A DNA stretch of 64,000 nt from positions 18,489,001 through 18,553,000 of the forward strand of contig OX621265.1 of assembly GCA_951640165.1 (NCBI GenBank). The letters are read 5' to 3'. Each line of letters starts with the position of its first letter. Positions within the stretch are counted from its first letter, which is position 1. A program made the position numbers and the translations under genes. The notes beneath the pieces were generated by a model, which did not search any database, was not told the origin of the DNA, and saw only the letters and a list, made by a program, of their open reading frames with translations. This DNA is from Pseudoips prasinana (Eukaryota; Arthropoda; Insecta; Lepidoptera; Nolidae). Positions 61,116-64,000 of this stretch are shown here, one piece after another.

Positions 61116-62151
61116 CTAGCACTAGTTCCTGCAGTTTACTTACTCGATCACACGTACAATTTCGTCCCATAAATTGGGCACCAGAGTTTTAGTTCCCGCC
61201 TCAACTAAAACTTGATTTATGGTTTTCCTAAAAAGCGCATTTTTAAGGTTTTGACTGTTCTGTATAGCCAGTAAAATAAGGTACAAAAGTGTATATGTTA
61301 GGTTATTTAAGCTCAAATAAATAATATTCCATTAGCGTTTAAACTAGAGGTGCGAGTAAATGTTAGTGTGGGAGTTCTAAATCAAAATTACAGAAAATTT
61401 AAATTAAAAAGTGCATAAATATTTAATATATTCATAAACTAGATGAATTACTTGATATGATCATGCACATTTGAATATTGTTCATGTGGAAGAATGACAA
61501 AAAAACACGGAACAAAAAGAATACACAAATTTTAAAAGTAGTTCACTGAGATACAACTACCAATATTAGAATATTTTTGTTCCGTGAAGTTGGTAATAAT
61601 ACGTTTTGTCTATGCTCTTAGTATTAGAATTTGTTTTGGATACGTTTAAATAGAGCTCTAAGCCATTGTAATAAAGATCATAATGATTTTAAAATAAAAT
61701 GTCAAAAAGCAACCACGGTTGCAGCGAGCACGGTAGGCATTTGAAATTTTTGTGGTTGCAGAAAGCGATTGAGCGGTTAAGGGGTCTTGTCGATGTGTAG
61801 TATGTTAGTATGTTTGTGTGAGTGTGCCGTTTCGACCGTTTGTTGGTAGTTTGCGTACTGTCTATTTCTATACTGAGGTCTTAGGCTCCGCGCAAACGGG
61901 CCAGCAGTGGCTAGCGACAAACAGTTTACGAGATTTTTCATGCAATTAGTATGGACACGCCGCACACACGTAGCGAGTAGCGGCCATTCGCGACTTAGTG
62001 CCACCAGTGGTGACTTATCACTAATCCATCTTGAAACTACAGCCTGAGAGTTCGAAATTGCTTTACAATAAATTGCCTTAACATGTAAAAGACCAGTCCA
62101 TATATACCTTTAAAAAGCTTTAAAAAATACTTTTTTGAGGATTTAAAATAG
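61116..62151. other. Intergenic, no gene seen
   Basis: AT-rich. 61880-62030 has inverted GC words (GCCAGCAGTGGCTAGCGACA and TGCCACCAGTGGTGACTTAT) that could be MITE ends. Confidence 0.35.
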
Positions 62152-62417
62152 TAAAACTTTTGATGTGAAACATCTATAGCCGCACGTAAAACAGATTTCT
62201 GGCGTGGCGACGCATGCCGTGGCGACGCGTCGCCACGCTATACGATAGTAGTGTGTACGGTGTGGCGACGCGTCGACATGCGCAATCGACTTTATTTTAT
62301 CATTATGACATATTTAGATTCTATCACAATATGTTCTTTTCTGCATATTACTTTTACAAAATAATGTCGATGTTTCACATCTGCCAGGCGTCCCGTGACG
62401 GCTCACTTTTTTTTTTC
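62152..62417. mobile_element. MITE with palindromic GGCGACGCGTCGCC, second copy
   Basis: Nearly the same as 51455-51730. Palindrome GTGGCGACGCGTCGCCAC at 62219-62236. Confidence 0.75.
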
Positions 62418-63000
62418 TTTCTATAATTTCATGAACTGTCCCGTCGCCCTAACTTAACTTATTTAGAAATGTTGTTTTCTCATATAAAAATCGTGAAATG
62501 TATGTATTTCTTTTTGAGAAAATAAAGTTCTTAAAGCTTAAAATTGCAGCAGCCTCCGACCACCTTGTGGCTGTGGTCGGTGGCCTGTTTGCACGGATCC
62601 TTAGAGGTCCAATTTCTTTCCATTTTATACTAATTTTGTATTTTAGCAAAGTGCTAACGGTTCACCTACCTATTCGCACACCACCCAAAGAAACTTGTTC
62701 AATTAGAATTATTTATTTAGATATAATAATGATTATTAGTTTAATGAAATTATACTATTTAACACATAAATGGTAATAAATATTTTATTGTGTAACAGTT
62801 ATTTTATTTTTAAATCACTAAAAGTAATAGGACTCCTTAAAAAAACTTTTAAGCCTTCTTGGACACCTTTAGTGCACCCCTCGTCATTCCTCCAAAGGGA
62901 GATAACAGAGGACCGATACTTGGGGCTGTGTGAGACGTGGACAAATCAAAATAAAGTTAATCATATTTTTTTTAAAGACTACAGCTACAATAGGTAATCG
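62418..63000. other. No gene seen; LINE-like scrap
   Basis: 62545-62610 (CAGCAGCCTCCGACCACCTT, GTGGTCGGTGGCCTGTTTGC) looks like interspersed repeat. Frames here are short. Confidence 0.3.
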
Positions 63001-63418
63001 AATCCCTATGTCGCGGGGTATTTTACAAACATATAATAGACGGACACAAATTACATCCAGACTCTGAACAACTATTTATGGGTTTCACCAATAATAAAAT
63101 AATAATATCTTGGGACAATGTCACACAGATCATCCTAGCTCCAAACTAAGCAAAGCTTGTGCTATGGGTACCAGGCGACGATATACATACTTATATAGAT
63201 AGATAAATACTTAAATACATAGAAAACATCCATGACTCAGAAACAAATATTCGTGCTCATCACACAAATATTTGCACTTACCGGGATTCGAACCCAGGAC
63301 CACCAGCTTCGTAGGCAGGAGCACTACCAACTAAGTTACGGTTACCGTCGAAATAGTTGTCCGGCGCGGGACTCGAAGCGGCGAGCCAACTGTCTTAGTC
63401 GCTGCGCCACACGTGCAG
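63001..63418 (-). mobile_element. SINE family 2 split by SINE family 1
   Basis: 63001-63090 and 63350-63418 are the body and head of SINE 2 (ACTCGAAGCGGCGAGCC, GCGCCACACGTGCAG). 63091-63349 is a complete SINE 1. Confidence 0.8.
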
Positions 63419-63600
63419 TCAAAAGCCGAAAGACGTCCACTGCTGGACAAAGGGTTCCCCAAGAATCTTCACAATAGCCGGTACTGCGCTGCCCGCATCC
63501 AGCGGCTTCCCGCGACTCTTCCAAGATCGTCGGTCCACTTTGTAGGTGGCCTGCCCACGCTGCGTCTTCCGGTTCGTGGTCACCACTTGAGAACCTTTCT
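63419..63600 (-). repeat. LINE 3' end
   Basis: AAAGCCGAAAGACGTCCACT and CTGGACAAAGGGTTCCCCAA; same family as 32795-32925. Confidence 0.6.
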
Positions 63601-64000
63601 CGAGAGAAAGGAAAGCTTCTTGAGAAAATAAAGCTTAGATAATATTATTTTGATTTGTCCACTTATCCCACAGACCCAAGTTCTGTTTTAGAAATATAGG
63701 TAAAGAATTTAACTGCCATGATGCCATCCAGATTGACAATCCTCGATGAACTATGATAAATTCAGTTAATTTACACTTACACGTGAACATAATTCGTCAT
63801 AGTATTTTTATTATTATACTTAATGAATACTTACACGTTATTAGGGCTATAATGAACCTAGCAGTGTGACGTCATAACAATAAACGCAAGCTCTTACTAA
63901 ATTGGCATAGAGCGCTAAGGAAACAAATAGACGACGGGTAAAGTGATCGGAAGCATATCTTACCGAAGCCGGTTCGAATCTCATGCGCATCTAATTGATT
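63601..64000. other. No gene seen
   Basis: AT-rich. A B-box-like GGTTCGAATCTC at 63971-63982 may start another SINE beyond the window. Confidence 0.3.

Noticed and set aside
62498..62776. 92-codon plus-strand frame
   Set aside because: Crosses repeat-like sequence; no motif.
1..64000. CRISPR array, operons, ribosome-binding sites, rRNA
   Set aside because: The window is eukaryotic; no spacer-repeat array, bacterial gene layout or rRNA-like sequence was seen. Tandem words found are LINE tails and microsatellites.

Overview
This window looks like a repeat-rich, AT-rich insect nuclear genome, most probably from a moth or butterfly. The evidence is the mix of mobile elements: Helitron-like elements ending in a GC hairpin plus CTAG, several tRNA-derived SINE families, RTE-, CR1/jockey- and R1-type LINEs, BEL/Pao, piggyBac, hAT and Harbinger-like elements. 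There is also a ZAD-C2H2 zinc-finger gene, a family typical of insects. The species cannot be named from the sequence alone.

The one clear host gene is on the + strand. It is a ZAD/C2H2 zinc-finger transcription factor gene of seven exons (33982-57763). No single long ORF reveals it. It emerges from canonical GT-AG junctions whose codon phases agree through all seven exons and give one 557-codon reading frame. The paired-cysteine ZAD is split over exons 1-2. Exons 3-6 encode an acidic or basic linker, in which exons 5 and 6 look like an exon duplication. Exon 7 carries eight C2H2 fingers. The introns hold nested LINEs, SINEs, Helitrons and MITEs.

Layout: 1-1680 is a LINE reverse transcriptase tail. 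2373-3781 holds a Helitron, SINEs and an R1-like LINE end. 4247-9077 is a complete but decayed BEL/Pao element with a 5-bp target duplication. 9421-11303 holds a Helitron, a MITE, a copia pol fragment and a foldback element. 12108-15039 is an endonuclease-reverse transcriptase LINE (- strand). 15700-16092 is another LINE end. 16748-20238 is a near full-length but broken RTE element (- strand). 21449-24112 is a piggyBac-derived gene or pseudogene (- strand) with five phase-consistent introns upstream of a decayed transposase. 26964-30604 is a TIR element containing a second TIR element (27494-29455), which carries a decayed protein with a GQN-motif, RNase H-like look. 31559-31632 may be a THAP-type first exon. 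33982-57763 is the zinc-finger gene. 57764-64000 is further repeats, including a Harbinger-like element with a MADF remnant, an hAT MITE with an exact 8-bp target duplication, and a CpG-rich block that could be a promoter or first exon.

The genes do not form an operon or pathway. Most coding sequence belongs to selfish elements and almost all of it is broken. The two intact stretches are a 986-codon LINE ORF (44685-47645) and a 5'-truncated RTE reverse transcriptase (47697-49097) inserted in that LINE's 3' UTR. All calls come from reading the sequence; no database search was made.
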